Both the position numbers and the translations under genes were made by a program. Below the pieces are notes generated by a model. That model did not search any database, was not told the origin of the DNA, and worked only from the letters and a program-made list of their open reading frames with translations. A DNA stretch of 64,000 nucleotides, from NCBI RefSeq assembly GCF_032118995.1, contig NC_092661.1, forward strand, positions 9,796,494-9,860,493. The letters run 5' to 3'. The DNA is from Asterias amurensis. Lineage: Eukaryota > Echinodermata > Asteroidea > Forcipulatida > Asteriidae. Positions 46,101-56,712 of this stretch are shown here, one piece after another. Positions within the stretch are counted from its first letter, which is position 1; every line of letters starts with the position of its first letter.

Positions 46101-49100
46101 CATTATAAGTACATGAAGGCGACTACTTTATTAATAAAGACAGTGGACACTATTGGTAAATGTCAAAGACTAGTCTTCACAGTTGGTGTATCTCAACATA
46201 TGCATAAAATAACAAACCTTTGAAAATTTGAGCTCAATTGATCGTCGAAGCTGCGAGATAATAATGAAAGAAAATACACCCTTTTCACACAAAGTTGTGT
46301 GCTTTCTGATGCTTGATTTCGAGACCTCAAATTCTAAACTTGAGGTCTCAAAATCAAATACGTGGAAAATTCTTTCTCGAAAACTACGTCACTTCAGAGG
46401 GAGCTGTTTCTCACAATGTTTTATACTATCAACCTCTCCCCATTTTGTAGAGGACTCTGTTGGCAACGACTGTACTATACACAAGCCCTATGGGTTTCTA
46501 TGATGGCCCTCAGCTCAATATTATTATTTTCTTTATAACCAGATGTTTTATGACTTGTTGTTTACTTGACAGGAGTTTATAAACAAACTACTAATAAACA
46601 AACTACTAAAATGGCATCACATGTCTATGTTCTAAGGCCTATTTACTACACTGTGTTTCTTAAATGAGAGCTTTTTTTGTGTTTTAACCAACAATTATTT
46701 ATGGAAAGGTTTGCGGTAACACCATGTAATGACTATCTCTAATGAGTTGGGGTGAATCTGAAAAGAACCGTTGGTTTCAACTCAATGTTTTGATCAGTAG
46801 GCCTACATGTATGCTCTGATCGTCTTCTGGAGGACTTTCTCCAGAAGACGATCAGAGCACACTGATCGTAATGTCGAGTTGAAACATTCGGTTCTTTTCA
46901 AAACCACCCCAACTCATTTTAGAGATAGTCATTACATGGTGTACCGCAAACCTCTCCATATCGTATTTCCACCATGCAAAGTTTCAAATCCTACTCAACA
47001 ATTATTTGTTTTTCTTTTGTTGTTTGTGCATGATAAACAGGGTCCAGTAGCTGTTTTATGGTGTAACTGATGCCAAGTTCACTAACCAATACCCTCCTAA
47101 CGAAGAGTGCTGTGTTAGTCAGCGTTGCAAAGGCCGGGGCATGACTAGATTCGAACCTTGGTGATGGCATGCTACGTGTAGTTCCTGACCACCCAGACAT
47201 TCACTAACCGTGCATGCTGTCTTTTAGCGCCAGTCTAGTATAACAGAGCCATGCTTTTTACTGTTTGCTACGGTTATCTGACGCTGTCCACCGCTTGGCG
47301 TGACCACAGACAGAAGTCGTTGGTGATGAACGCCCTGCGTTCCCACGGCGCCAAGGCGAGCGTCTCCTTCAGGAAGATTCTCCAGGAGGGCGTGGCCACG
47401 GAGGCGGAGAAGCTGAGGGCGTCGCGGTTGTGCGAAACGGGAGATCAAGACGTCATCTCTCAGCTGCTCCATGAGAAGAGGGGAAAGCAGATGCTGGTGG
47501 TCCATCCCAAGGTATGTGTACATATACAGGCCTCTATGCCTGTTTTTTGAAAGGGCAAGGTGAAATGCCCTCCCCAGCCAGATCTTCGAGCTCCCATACA
47601 TCGGGGTCTTTAAAGGCAGTGGACACTATTGGTAATTGTCAAAGACTAGCCTTCACAGTTGGTGTATCTCAACATATGCATAAAATAACAAACCTGTGAA
47701 AATTTGAGCTCAATCGGTCATCGAACTTGCGAGATAATAATGAAAGAAAAAAACACCCATGTCACACGAAGTTGTGTGTGTTTAGATGGTTGATTTCGAG
47801 ACCTCAAGTTCTAAATCTGAGGTCTTGAAATCAATTTCGTGGAAAATTACTTCTTTCTCCAAAACTATGGCACTTCAGAGGGAGCTGTTTCTCACAATGT
47901 TTTATACCATCAACCTCTCCCCATTACATGTACCCCAAGAAAGGTTTTATGCTAATAATTATTTTGAGTAATTACCAATAGTGTCCACTGCCTTTAAGGG
48001 GACGTTTGGAGCAATCATTTATCTACACCCCAACTTTTGACAATGCACCTTGTACTATAAAATGCAAATGGCACCGCACATAAGCAGCTATCCTTGGTGT
48101 TTACATCCTGTCTGATGGGCTATAAATAATAAATAATAATAATTACGCACAAGCCAACCGTGCCACCCAGTGGGCTATGCCAAGTACTGAAGTAGAAGTA
48201 GAAGTAGAAGCACCAAGGCATTTTATCCTTAGTGAAGGGCAATCCTACAATGTACATTTGCCTGTAAATTTCTACTGCACAGAGTATTTCAAGGGCCACG
48301 AGGCAATTACCAGGGGAATGGATGCAATCGCCTTCATTGCCTCTGTGAAGTATCCCAGGAAGTCTGCAAATATTCACAGATGAGACATCTCAGGCTTAAC
48401 AAATTTTATTTGCTTGTGACAAAAAATGAAGTTATTTTCTCAAGAGAAAAATTATGCTCAATTGTGGCCAATCAGTCTGTTTCACCGGACTCAAGATCCG
48501 GTGTTGAGTGTGGGTTTGAATCCCTGCCATGATACCCTGTGCCCTTGAGCATAAAGCCATAATTGCTTTGTAAAAAGTTGAGAAAGTTCATGTGTTATAC
48601 ACCTGGTACATGTAGCGCATTCTGCTCTACCAGCCAGGTTTCTAGCTGCTCTGCCAGCTAGGGCCCACTTTCATAAAGCCTGTAAGCAAAAAAGACTTGC
48701 TAAGCACAGCAAAACAGAAGAAACTGGTTATCAGCCAAAACTCAATTAAAGTTTACATTGTTGCAACTGGTGCCCGCTAATTGTTTGCTTACATTGTACA
48801 ATGTAGCAAAGAAATTTACAAAGGAAGTATTTTCTGCTTTAACAGCTTTATGAAGTTGGGCCCACGCTACTACAGTTACGTGTATAACTAAGCTTTTAAT
48901 GAGCAATTTATTGTTTTGTGCAGTTTTTGTGCAGTTTTGCCCAGGTGGTTTTACCACTGACTGAGTAGGAACCTTGATCTATAACCCACAGAGCATGGTC
49001 CAACCCGTACATGTAAGGCTTATTAACCTAAGATCTCGGGGTTATCTGTTTTGAAGTGTTTGTATGTCTGGTTGAAAGAGTCTAGTCATCAAACTGGTCT

Positions 49101-52100
49101 TTGCTGTTGTCGTGATGATCAAAACCAATGTAACTTGGCCATGGTGTAACATCACAATTACAGCTACATTGTACACAGTGTTTCGTACACAAGAAAATTC
49201 TCCCTAAAGAATGTCAACTAACTGGATCACTACAAATCATATATGACTTGTAAGTTACTGTAAGTTAATGTACTGTTTACTCATCAGATACCCATCTTTT
49301 AGGATACAATTGTTGCATGCTGTCATGGCTGTGATGGTGTCCATGTGGTTTTATATGCCGTAACAAGGGCACTCGAACGGCCATGACCCTGCTGGTTTGA
49401 ATGGCCGTTTAAGAACTCGTCGCCACACTTTAAGAACTCGTCGCCACTCTTTAAGAACTCGTCGCCATTCTTTTATTCCCTTTACATACAGAAGGCTAGT
49501 CGAAAGTACAATTGTAACTTGTCCTAAATCGAGATAAGACTAGGCTTGAAGGCAGTGGACACTATTGGTAATTACTCAAAATATTTATTCACATAAAGAC
49601 TTACTTGGTTACAAGTAACGGGGAGAGGTTGATAGTATAACACATTGTGAGAAACAGCTCCCTCTGAAGTAACGTACGTATTTTTCGGAGAAAGAAGTAT
49701 TTTTCCATAAATTTGATTTAGAGACCTCATATATTTAGAATTTGAGGTCTCGAAATCAAGCATCTAAAAGCACACAAATTCGTGTGACAAGGGCTTTTTT
49801 TTCTTTTATAGTTATCTCGCAACTTCAACGACCAAATTGAGCTCAAATTTTCACAGGTTTGTTATTTTATTCATATGTTGAGATACACCAAGTGAGAATT
49901 AACGTTGGTCTTTGACAGTACCAATAGTGTCCAGTGTCTTTAACTCTTTGTGAAATCCACCCCTGTACACATGTATTGACTCTAGCCTACAGGAAAAATA
50001 GTACATAATGTTGTAATTTTCTTTCAAACAAGAGCTAAGTTCAAAACCTCTGTGCTGGGAATCTTCATACCTCTCGCCACCTTAGATAAAACCCTCTTCC
50101 ATAGATAACCCTGTTTTAAAAGATGAATTGGATCTTGATGCAGTATGCCAGGCATGCTCCTGGTGCCTCCTGAAGAATGCAGCTTCCTGACACCTTACAT
50201 GCCTTATGCCCAACAGGTTCATTTCTGCTATATCATGAACTGGACATGGTCTTCATTGGGTTTATCAAGGAATGTGTATAAATAGAAGAGTGTAAGGCTC
50301 GATGCAGGAATGATGAAACGATTTCCCCTCAGTCAACAGCTTCAAGGAACGTCTTTATTTTAAAGACACTGGACACTATTGGTAAATGTCAAAGACCAGT
50401 CTTCTCACTTGGTGTATCTCATCATAATGCATTTAAAATAACAAACCGGTGAAAATTTGAGCTCAATTGGTCGTCGAAGTTGCGAGATAACTATGAAAGA
50501 AAAAAACACTCTTGTCACAAGAAGTTGTGTGCTTTCAGATGCTTGATTTTGAGACCTCAAATTCTAAACTTGAGGTCTCAAAATCAAATTCAGGGAAATG
50601 AACTTCTTTCTCGAAAACTACATCACTTCAGATGGAGCTGTTTCTCGCAGTGTTTTAAACTATCAACATCTCCGTATTACTCGTTACCAAATAAGGTTTT
50701 ATGCTGATAATTATTTTGAGTAATAACCAATAGTGTCCACTGCCTTTAATGACATAATGTATAAAACCACATCTTGAACAATGCGCAAAAAAAACTTTTC
50801 AGGATGGGTTGAATTCATGCCTGAAGCCTTTTTCAGATTGAATTTTTGGGGTGAAATATGCCTCCTTTTCTAAAACTACTGTCACAATACATACACTTGA
50901 AAGGGGGTCGGCATTTCTGATAGAGTCTTATAAATACATTACATACAACTAGTATCAACAGTAAATTTATGGTCATTAACTTGTAGAGTAATTACATTTG
51001 TGCCATAACATAAACTTTTCAAAAGCAAAGTCTTTGCAGACCGGAATTCTCTTTACTAGACACAAATCAACATGAGAAAAAAAGAAGATGTAGCCTATTG
51101 ACAAAATAGGGATACCTCCAACTATGGCTATAGACGATGTGACCTCTGACGTCACACGAAAATCATAACATGATTCGCGCGCATACCGCCGGGCAAAACC
51201 TTTGTGTTTTGGCAGCCAGCTAGAAAGTGTACGCAATCTTACTGTGACTGCGCAACTCAGTGCCCGGCGAAACATGACGTATAGAGTGTTTTGTCAACAG
51301 AGGGCGGTTTGAATGTAAACATAGGTCACATCGTCTATATTGCTCAGTTTGTAGGGCGCCGGCATGTTGCAATTGGTACGAGTTCCTTTGTTCAACCCCA
51401 AATCATTTATACCTGGCCACCTTCCTTTGTGGTTTATAATATTTCATTTTTTAAAAGCACGTCAAGAAAAGTTCTCTCTTCAAATTGATTTTTTTCACTT
51501 TGATGTAATCAACAGAATTACTCAGAAAAGTTAAAAACTGCTGGACTTTTTCCATCCTGAGTTTACTGGTCTGATGTTAATTGTAACTGGCCTCAGGCGT
51601 GGGGCCCAGTGTAAATCTTGGGGCCCTTTTATGTAGCATACGTACATGTAGTGTACATTAGTCCACTCTATAAATAATACGCCTTTTTCCAAAGGATACA
51701 AAGTGCCAAGTATTTACTGCAATGTGAATGGGACGAAGTTCAATTTATGTGACCTACATACTGACATACATGTGCGATCCTTAGCACCATGTAATGGTTT
51801 ACATGTACAAGGTGCTGTGGCGCAATATGTTACCAATCCAGCCAGGAACACCGGGAGAAGCCCTGTCTCTTTTCAATAAGTGCACTTGGTTCTTTTACGT
51901 GCGTTTTACAACACACAGGACCAACGGTTTTACGTCCCATCTGAAGGATGAAGCAATGGTTAAGTGTCTTGCTTAAGGACACAAGTGTCACGACTGGGGA
52001 TTCAAACCCACACTCTGCTGATCAGAAACACGGAGAGTTTGCTCGTTAAAACCGCTTGGCCACCACACTTCCACGTAGATGCCAAATTTTTGAGATGTTT

Positions 52101-55100
52101 TCCTCCGTTTGGAAGCTGGGAGCTTTCAATCAGTAAATTAATGCAGAGTGGATCTCTAAGAAAAGTTAAAAGTTATGTCGGATGATTTATTTTGCTGAAT
52201 GATTAAAACGTCACTTAAAAAGAAATCGTGTGGATTGTCACTCACCATCTTAAAGGTCAATTATTTCTTGAGGGTACTTAAGGGACATCTAAAAATGTGG
52301 ATTGGAAAGTTTCCATTTGCAACTTTCTTTTTTGGTCAATTATCAAAGTTGTGTTGTTACATAGTAGCGAATGAATTCTTTCTGATGGCTGATGCTAATT
52401 GTGTGTACCGGGTAGTGCATTATACACTGTACCTTGAACATTTCGTACACTTGAGGACTTGACAAATTTTTTGATAAATGGATTCAGAAATGAATTGTCT
52501 AAAAGCTTTTCATAATTGCTGAATTGACTGCAGAGAGAAAACAGAGAGCTGATGTTCAAAACAACCAGCAGTGACCTGTATATTAGCCATGCATTATTTA
52601 AGCTGTACAATGGTACATTTAAAGGCACCTGGAAATAGATTTTTTTCTTCCCTTCAAACATTAGAGTATATGTTCCTGAACAATAAAATAATTTTTTGAG
52701 TAATTGTTTTTGACGATTTATATGTTTAACAAATTAAATAAAGTTGTGTGGACTTTGCCTCGATCGAACATCGAACACACGTACGTGCAAGTACATTCAA
52801 GTCCTGGACGTGAGTTTGTACGTTTGAAAAAGTTTTTTTCTTGCATTTTTCCGGCAATGTCAACCAGGTATTTTGCTGCTGGATGCAGCAAAACAACTAA
52901 AGATGGTGTCAGTTTGCCAAGTTGTCCGGTCCGACGTCTTTTCCAGCGCTGTGCGGCAAACACTTTGAGCCGTCGTGTTTCGAGATTTTGACATTTTGAC
53001 ATTTTGACATTTTGACATGAAGAGAAAAGTTCTTTTCTAAAACATGACGCCATCCCAATAATTTTTCCAGCTAGTGGGGAAGTCGAAGAAGGTACCTGAA
53101 AGACGTAACGAACCTAAAGGAGCATTTGCCTAACGTGAAAAAAATCAGGTATTGTTTTAACTTTGAGGGCATGTTTTTAGCTTGCGCCAAGGGCCACAAT
53201 GCTGTGTTGGCACTGCATGCGATTCATCGCGCCTCGATTGACGTCACGAACAGCGCCATCTCGGGTCGGGCTTTTTTTCCAATTTGTAAATAACATGGAA
53301 ACTAATTTATGTAAACCTTAGTTAGTTGTTTATTCATATTCCACTCATCAAAACACATATTTTAGTGACAAAAGCTTTATTTTGACAAAATACCACTTCC
53401 AGGTGACTTTAACATTTAACTTTTTGAAGCACTGAGTGCAGTTGAGGCCGACTTACTAAACTTCAATTTGGTCAAAAATCTAACCTTCACTTCATGCTGT
53501 GTTTTGTGGCCACTATTCGCAGGATCGACTTTAATCAAAGTATAGACGATGTAGCCTATGTTTACATCAAACCGTCCTCTATTGACAAAATACTGTACAC
53601 GCCATGTTCCACCGGGCAAAAAGACGCGTAGTCATGGTAAGATTGCAAGTACTTTCTAGCTGACTGCCAAAACACAAAGGTTTTGCTTGGCGGTATGGGC
53701 GCGAATATGGTTTTTGAGTGACGTCAGAGGTCAAATTGTCAGAATAGGAATATTTACCCATTATAAGGGAAACTCAATAGTAACCATCTGAGCCTGAATT
53801 CTACTTGGCAAAGCATCCGAATAAAAACACCACACCAACTTTTTGTAGAGAAGACAATGAAGAAATGTTTAGTTGTAGATATGGGAGGGAATCCCCCAAA
53901 GAGGGAAACCCATGCAGTCGGGGGGCAATTTCATGCAGTAGCCTGTAAGCACAAAAAGCTTGCTAAGCACAGAATAGCACAGACATTAAGGTTACATTGT
54001 TTTGGCTGCTGCCTGACTAATTTTTTGCGTAGCAAAGAAATTTTTTGAGCAGTATTTTCTGCTTTAAAGCTTTTTGAAATTGGATCCTCGTAGGGACTGA
54101 AAACCCAATCCACATGCAAGGCTTCAAGGGAATCATAATCTTATGCTCTCTTTTTAACAAGATTTTTGGTTGTCCCCATTTTTTTCCTTTTTTTTTTTTT
54201 CTGATGTTCTTAGTGAGAAAGGCAACCTGTTGACACCTTGGTGTTTTCTGCCTCTTGTATAATATTTACACCAAATTTCTTTGTTTGATGATTTCACAGC
54301 AATGTGTCGACCTCTCAAAGGACTGGACGTCTTTCATCGGCACAGCAACCTCCAAGGCCTCGCAGTATAAGGGACAAGACATCGCCCCATCCTCCTCCAA
54401 CCTCAACTCAGTCTTCATCCTATTGGAGGCCTCCCCACCCAAGAAGGACCCCCAGGGACGGCTCAACCTTCGCAAGGTTGCCCGGGAACGCGTCGTCAAG
54501 CTTTCGGGGCTCACCACTCCTCTGGCTTGGAAGTCGGGGGAGCCCTTTGGGATACTCGTCAAGGCTTCGGCTAACAACTTTGGGCTGGTTGGATCGGCTT
54601 ACCTGGAGGGAGTGTTAGAGCTGGATGATGGGCTTCTAGTGGAGCAGATAGTCTGTAAGTTGTGTTGGTGGTTGGCTTGTGCGTAAAGCGCTCGCCTTTC
54701 ACCAAGGTGACCCCGGTTCGATTCCCGGTCGGGGCCATATGTGAGTTGAGTTGTGCGTTGGTTCTCTGCTGTGCCATGAGGGTTTTTCAGACTATCTGGT
54801 TTTCCTCCCTCGGGAAAAATCAAACACTTTCGATCATGGCTGTGCTCCGTGGTCATAATGGGTTGATGTGGCTGGCAGCCAAAGGCGCCAGTGCATGCCT
54901 TCTTCTGGAACACATTGTAGCCGCGCCCCCAAAATTATAAGTTGTGTCAATAACTGTTTATTCAGGCATGCAACATTTCAGCTGATATGCTGATTTCCTC
55001 CTTTTCTTTTCAAAACAAGTGCCCTAGAAAACTGAAAATCACTTTCAGTGTGATCGGCCATTTCCTCTGTGTTTGTTTTGCAATTAGAAAGTTGCATGTC

Positions 55101-56712
55101 TGTTTATTTAAAAGATTAAAAAATTATTATCTGTACAGTGTGTGGCCCCTAAATGTGGAATAAGCTTCCTACAGATCAGAAAAGCCAGCTCACTCACCTC
55201 ATTCAAGACACTCCTTAAAGCTCACCTATTCCAGCAGGCTTACTAACCATTCAACTATGCCTCAGAGCCTTAGAACAAACTTTTGATTTTGGCGCTCTAA
55301 AAATTACCTTTTATTGATTGTTAAAGGAACATTACAGAATTGGTTTTTGCGAACAAAACAGTTGCTGGCGGTGTAAGCACTTTATTTAATCCACTATATA
55401 CACACGTACATAAACTGACAAACCTGTGTAGAGATCGATCGTGTTTGAGATCGATCGGCCATCTGGGTCACGAGAGAATAGTTAAAAACCTATTTCAAAT
55501 TTTGCATTGCATCGATGCCAAAACAAAAATGAATAAAACGCTCACTGAGCGATAAACTCCAAACGACAAGTTAGATGCTTTATTTCTCATCAAATATGAC
55601 ATTTCAGACAGAAATATTTCAAGGGATGTTTTCACCTGTCATCATCATTAGACCGTGTAAGTTTTATGTAAATCTGTGATCTTCACGGTTTTTGTTTCTT
55701 ACCAATTCTGTAACGTTCCTTTGATAGCATGCTTTTTTGGCAAATCCTTTCATTCTTTTAATCATATAACTTGTTTGTTGACCACTTCCCAGGTGTGGAT
55801 ACCATCGGAGAGCCGTTCAACCTAGTCAATCAGGACCCTAACACCCCATCCCCACAGCATAAACCACCCCAGTCTCCCTTCCAGCGTACCCCATCAGGGA
55901 ACAACATCATCCAAAGAACCAACTCCTCCCGTAAGGACCCCAGCCTCCTCCGCCGGAAACACTCCCAGGAGTTCCTGAAGAAAATGGAGGAGCAGCAGCG
56001 CCGATCCGTCTCGCGGAAATCCTCCTCTGAATCCAGCGACCCTGGGGCGATCTCGTTTGAGATGACAAGCCCCGGACCGGACGATGAGGTGATGTTTGAA
56101 ACGGAGAACCCCCCGATATTTGAAATTGGAAACGTTCAGATCGACGTCGGCCAAACTGAATGGTTGAACGAGAGTAAATTGTCGTCTGGAACGGGGCCCT
56201 CTAGTGGTGGCATCTCTGCAAAACCACCAAACATTCTGGTGTACACCGGCGCCGGCGACAAAACGGCCATGCCAACATTTGAGACCACCGTGGCTTTCTT
56301 GGAAAAGTTTATGCGTCGGGAAGGCTACGTTGTCTACCAGCTGAAAGAATCGCAGCTGTTGACACATCCATGGTCTGATAACTGCGCTCTACTGGTCATT
56401 GTAACCAGCGTTGAGACATTGCATAAGGATGCGTTAAGGAAGTGTACCGACTATGTCCAATCGGGAGGGCAGCTTCTTGTACTGAGTGGAGTCAGCGTGC
56501 AGCCCCAGGAGAATCTTGGTGTCTGTACCGTCGACTACTCAGCAACCCTTGACAATGACAAGATCCAGTTTAAGGCACTGTGTTCTGGAGATGCGTCGCC
56601 CGTGGGCATGTTCACTGGTAGCCAAGTCACGGTGCTTGGAGAGAGCCAGGGAAATGCAGTCATCACAGAAACATCGTTTGAGGGGAGCGTAGGAAAAGTT
56701 ATTGCATCACAA
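37172..56712 (+). CDS. HLCS: Holocarboxylase synthetase, N-terminal exons 1-4 (continues beyond window)
   Basis: Exons 37172-37263, 47247-47511, 54300-54654 and 55793-56712 join in phase for 544 codons; the reading frame continues into an unseen exon. HLCS attaches biotin to carboxylases (pyruvate, acetyl-CoA, propionyl-CoA and methylcrotonyl-CoA). Exon 4 is diagnostic: KPPNILVYTGAGDK, then HPWSDNCALLVIVTS and QSGGQLLVLSG, matching the biotin-protein-ligase N-terminal glutaminase-like domain of animal HLCS (human PNILLYVGSDS and DPWTDNCLLLVIAT). It follows a Ser/Pro/Arg-rich linker. Exon 3 (CVDLSKDWTSFIG through LEGVLELDDG) is a further conserved N-terminal module. Exon 2 opens AMLFTVCYGYLTLSTAW, a hydrophobic stretch with its own Met at 47251. 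The first exon (MATAVDSTNGSPSD) is joined by an in-phase splice but is short and unlike anything I recognise, so translation could instead begin at 47251. The catalytic ligase and C-terminal domains must lie right of the window. Confidence 0.92.
37660..37713. repeat. Perfect 25 bp-arm hairpin
   Basis: TAGTTGCGATAACGTAACCC through CCTG is exactly mirrored across a 4 base loop (TCGG). The flanks on both sides carry GAAGGCCAAATTACCAC or part of it. Confidence 0.85.
37740..37903. repeat. M2 foldback
   Basis: GCAGCCGATTTCTCAAAACG to GTTTGGTGAAATCGACGGCT with ACGTATTTGGATACGGAAC at the centre. Confidence 0.78.
38572..38933. repeat. Perfect tandem duplication, 2 x 181 bp, of an M4 half
   Basis: 38572-38752 and 38753-38933 appear identical by eye, each beginning TGGAAAATAGTTTGCAAGAC. 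Each unit holds an M4 left arm (GGGCCCAATTTTATCGAGC). The single right arm follows at 38950-39034. Confidence 0.9.
38603..39034. repeat. M4 foldback with doubled left arm
   Basis: Ends with GTGCTAAGCAGCTCTATGAA ATTGGGCCC, mirroring the left arms inside the 181 bp duplication. Confidence 0.8.
41670..42050. repeat. M1 element truncated by an M2 fragment
   Basis: M1 runs from TTAAAGACACTGGACACTAT to GAGGGAGCCGTTTCTC (41950). It then changes abruptly to M2 sequence (CGTATCCAGATATG to AATCCTAGCGTTTCTTGACG). This is a recombination or deletion junction. Confidence 0.75.
42409..42907. mobile_element. M7 element, TTAA-flanked
   Basis: TTAAAGGGATGCTGCAGTG at the left and CACTGCAGCCACCCTTTAA at the right. 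The interior is about 500 bp with CG-rich patches and no recognisable protein. Its right TTAA is shared with an M1 copy. Confidence 0.75.
42904..43250. repeat. M1 element, older subtype
   Basis: Starts TTAAAGGCACTGGACACTAT; the far end is worn away near ATACACCAAAAGAGG. A T run at 43059-43080 interrupts it. Confidence 0.75.
43611..43774. repeat. M2 foldback
   Basis: GCCGTCGATTTCACAAAGAG to GTTTGGTGAAATCGACGGC, with GTTACAGTGCAGGGTTGGG in the middle. Confidence 0.85.
43979..44992. repeat. M1 element carrying a hAT-type MITE
   Basis: M1 halves 43979-44045 and 44677-44992 are otherwise complete, from TTAAAGGCAGTGGACACTAT to TGTCCACTGGCTTTAA. Confidence 0.9.
44046..44676. mobile_element. Non-autonomous hAT element with perfect 8 bp duplication
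   Basis: 631 bp. Ends TAGGCCTGGGCGAAT and (reversed) TAGTGCTGGGCGAAT match at 13 of 15 bases. TTGGTAAC flanks both sides exactly. TTCGAATATCCGG motifs repeat near both ends and AGCGCCCTC(T)(A/T)GCGGC occurs twice inside. No transposase is present. Confidence 0.92.
45488..45803 (+). repeat. SINE-A with an inverted 3' piece beside it
   Basis: The tRNA-like head GGTCTAGTTGGTATGACACT, GGTCATGGGTTCAAATCTC and the TTCCCGAGTT/AACTCGGGGAA hairpin are followed by GGGTAAAACCAAATGAATAG. The same 3' end occurs reversed at 45488-45533. Confidence 0.75.
46134..46447. repeat. M1 element, right end missing
   Basis: AAAGACAGTGGACACTATTG to ATCAACCTCTCCCCATT, then unrelated sequence. The left flank is ATTAATA rather than TTAA. 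Confidence 0.85.
46699..47003 (-). repeat. Long hairpin element, second copy
   Basis: ATGGAAAGGTTTGCGGTAAC to GTTTGAAACT-type leader reversed at 46966-47001 (TCGTATTTCCACCATGCAAA). Same arms as 6124-6420, opposite orientation. Confidence 0.85.
47610..47997. repeat. M1 element 98 bp after HLCS exon 2
   Basis: TTAAAGGCAGTGGACACTAT to GTGTCCACTGCCTTTAA, intact. Confidence 0.92.
48478..48620 (+). repeat. SINE-B fragment
   Basis: CGGACTCAAGATCCGGTG, GTGTGGGTTTGAATCCC and CCTGTGCCCTTGAGC; the head is partial. Confidence 0.55.
48661..48864. repeat. M4 foldback
   Basis: GGGCCCACTTTCATAAAGCC to GCTTTATGAAGTTGGGCCC. Confidence 0.8.
49408..49471. repeat. Three 21 bp tandem units
   Basis: TTTAAGAACTCGTCGCCA repeats three times at even spacing. 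Confidence 0.85.
49512..49966. repeat. M2 foldback with an M1 inserted
   Basis: M2 parts CTAAATCGAGATAAGACTAG and CTCTTTGTGAAATCCACCCC flank an M1 at 49546-49943. M2 copies elsewhere read GTCTTAACTC at this point, so TTAA was the target; the left TTAA has since become TTGA. Confidence 0.88.
50360..50749. repeat. M1 element
   Basis: TTAAAGACACTGGACACTAT to GTGTCCACTGCCTTTAA, intact, in HLCS intron 2. Confidence 0.92.
51105..51440 (+). repeat. SINE-D split by a TA-flanked foldback
   Basis: ATTGACAAAATAGGGATACC to ATGGCTA continues after the insert as TTGCTCAGTTTGTAGGGCGC, then CTTTGTTCAACCCCAAATC and CCTTTGTGGTT. Confidence 0.7.
51131..51337. mobile_element. Small inverted-repeat element with TGACGTCA motif
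   Basis: TAGACGATGTGACCT at the left is perfectly mirrored at the right; TA flanks both sides. The left arm carries TGACGTCA, a palindromic CREB-type site. A reversed copy is at 53543. Confidence 0.8.
51803..52078 (-). repeat. SINE-B, full head
   Basis: Reverse complement: GTGGTGGCCAAGCGGTTTTA (A box), GTGGGTTTGAATCCCCAGTC (B box), GTCCTTAAGCAAGACACTTA and the body through GGTGTTCCTGGCTGG. The head resembles a Ser/Leu tRNA with a long variable arm. Confidence 0.82.
52857..53069 (+). pseudogene. Broken THAP zinc-finger domain in HLCS intron 2
   Basis: The ORF starts MSTRYFAAGCSKTTKDGVSL, a THAP-domain opening (C2CH DNA-binding finger). A second frame carries CGKHFEPSCFE, the His-containing core, and a third region reads LKHDAIPIIF, matching the usual THAP end (DAVPTIF). 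These lie in three frames, the part between GVSL and the core is too short, and the first expected Cys is Phe. Four copies of the octamer ATTTTGAC (52985-53016) sit inside the domain and stop the frame. It is a dead fragment of a THAP host gene or of a THAP-bearing P-type DNA transposon; the rest of such a protein was not found. Confidence 0.65.
53543..53742. mobile_element. Second copy of the TGACGTCA inverted-repeat element
   Basis: TAGACGATGTAGCCTATGTT to GTGACGTCAGAGGTCAAATT; it is the reverse complement of the 51131 element with scattered changes. Confidence 0.75.
53919..54086. repeat. M4-related foldback
   Basis: GGGGCAATTTCATGCAGTAG to AAAGCTTTTTGAAATTGGAT with CTTGCTAAGCACAG near the left arm, as in the 48661 copy. 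Confidence 0.7.
54672..54935 (+). repeat. SINE-E starting 17 bp after HLCS exon 3
   Basis: Head GGCTTGTGCGTAAAGCGCTC, CTTTCACC (Glu-like anticodon region) and GGTTCGATTCCCGGTC, then a GTTGGTTCTCTGCTGTGCC body. It resembles the widespread marine-invertebrate tRNA SINEs with a conserved centre (recall, not searched). Confidence 0.75.
54963..55102. mobile_element. Short MITE with CAGGCATGCAAC ends and 6 bp duplication
   Basis: CAGGCATGCAACATTTC and GAAAGTTGCATGTCTG are imperfect mirrors. TTTATT flanks both sides exactly. Confidence 0.78.
55130..55250 (+). mobile_element. LINE C-terminal scrap in HLCS intron 3
   Basis: A frame reads APKCGISFLQIRKASSLTSF and KTLLKAHLFQQAY then stop, the end of a CR1-group protein. 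Confidence 0.65.
55321..55724. mobile_element. M5 element
   Basis: TTAAAGGAACATTACAGAAT to ATTCTGTAACGTTCCTTTGA. It ends 68 bp before HLCS exon 4. The reversed copy is at 58164. Confidence 0.8.

Larger units (their letters stand above)
37264..47246 (+). other. HLCS intron 1, about 10 kb
   Basis: Begins GTATGTATTC and ends GTATAACAG. Apart from the repeats listed, 39040-41660 and 45000-45480 hold no recognised gene. The overlapping ORFs at 39224-39832 match nothing known to me. A G run lies at 41186-41200. Confidence 0.6.

Noticed and set aside
47038-47200. Minus-strand 69-codon ORF before HLCS exon 2
   Set aside because: It is intron sequence with no domain; the plus-strand splice acceptor at 47246 and conserved exon explain the locus.
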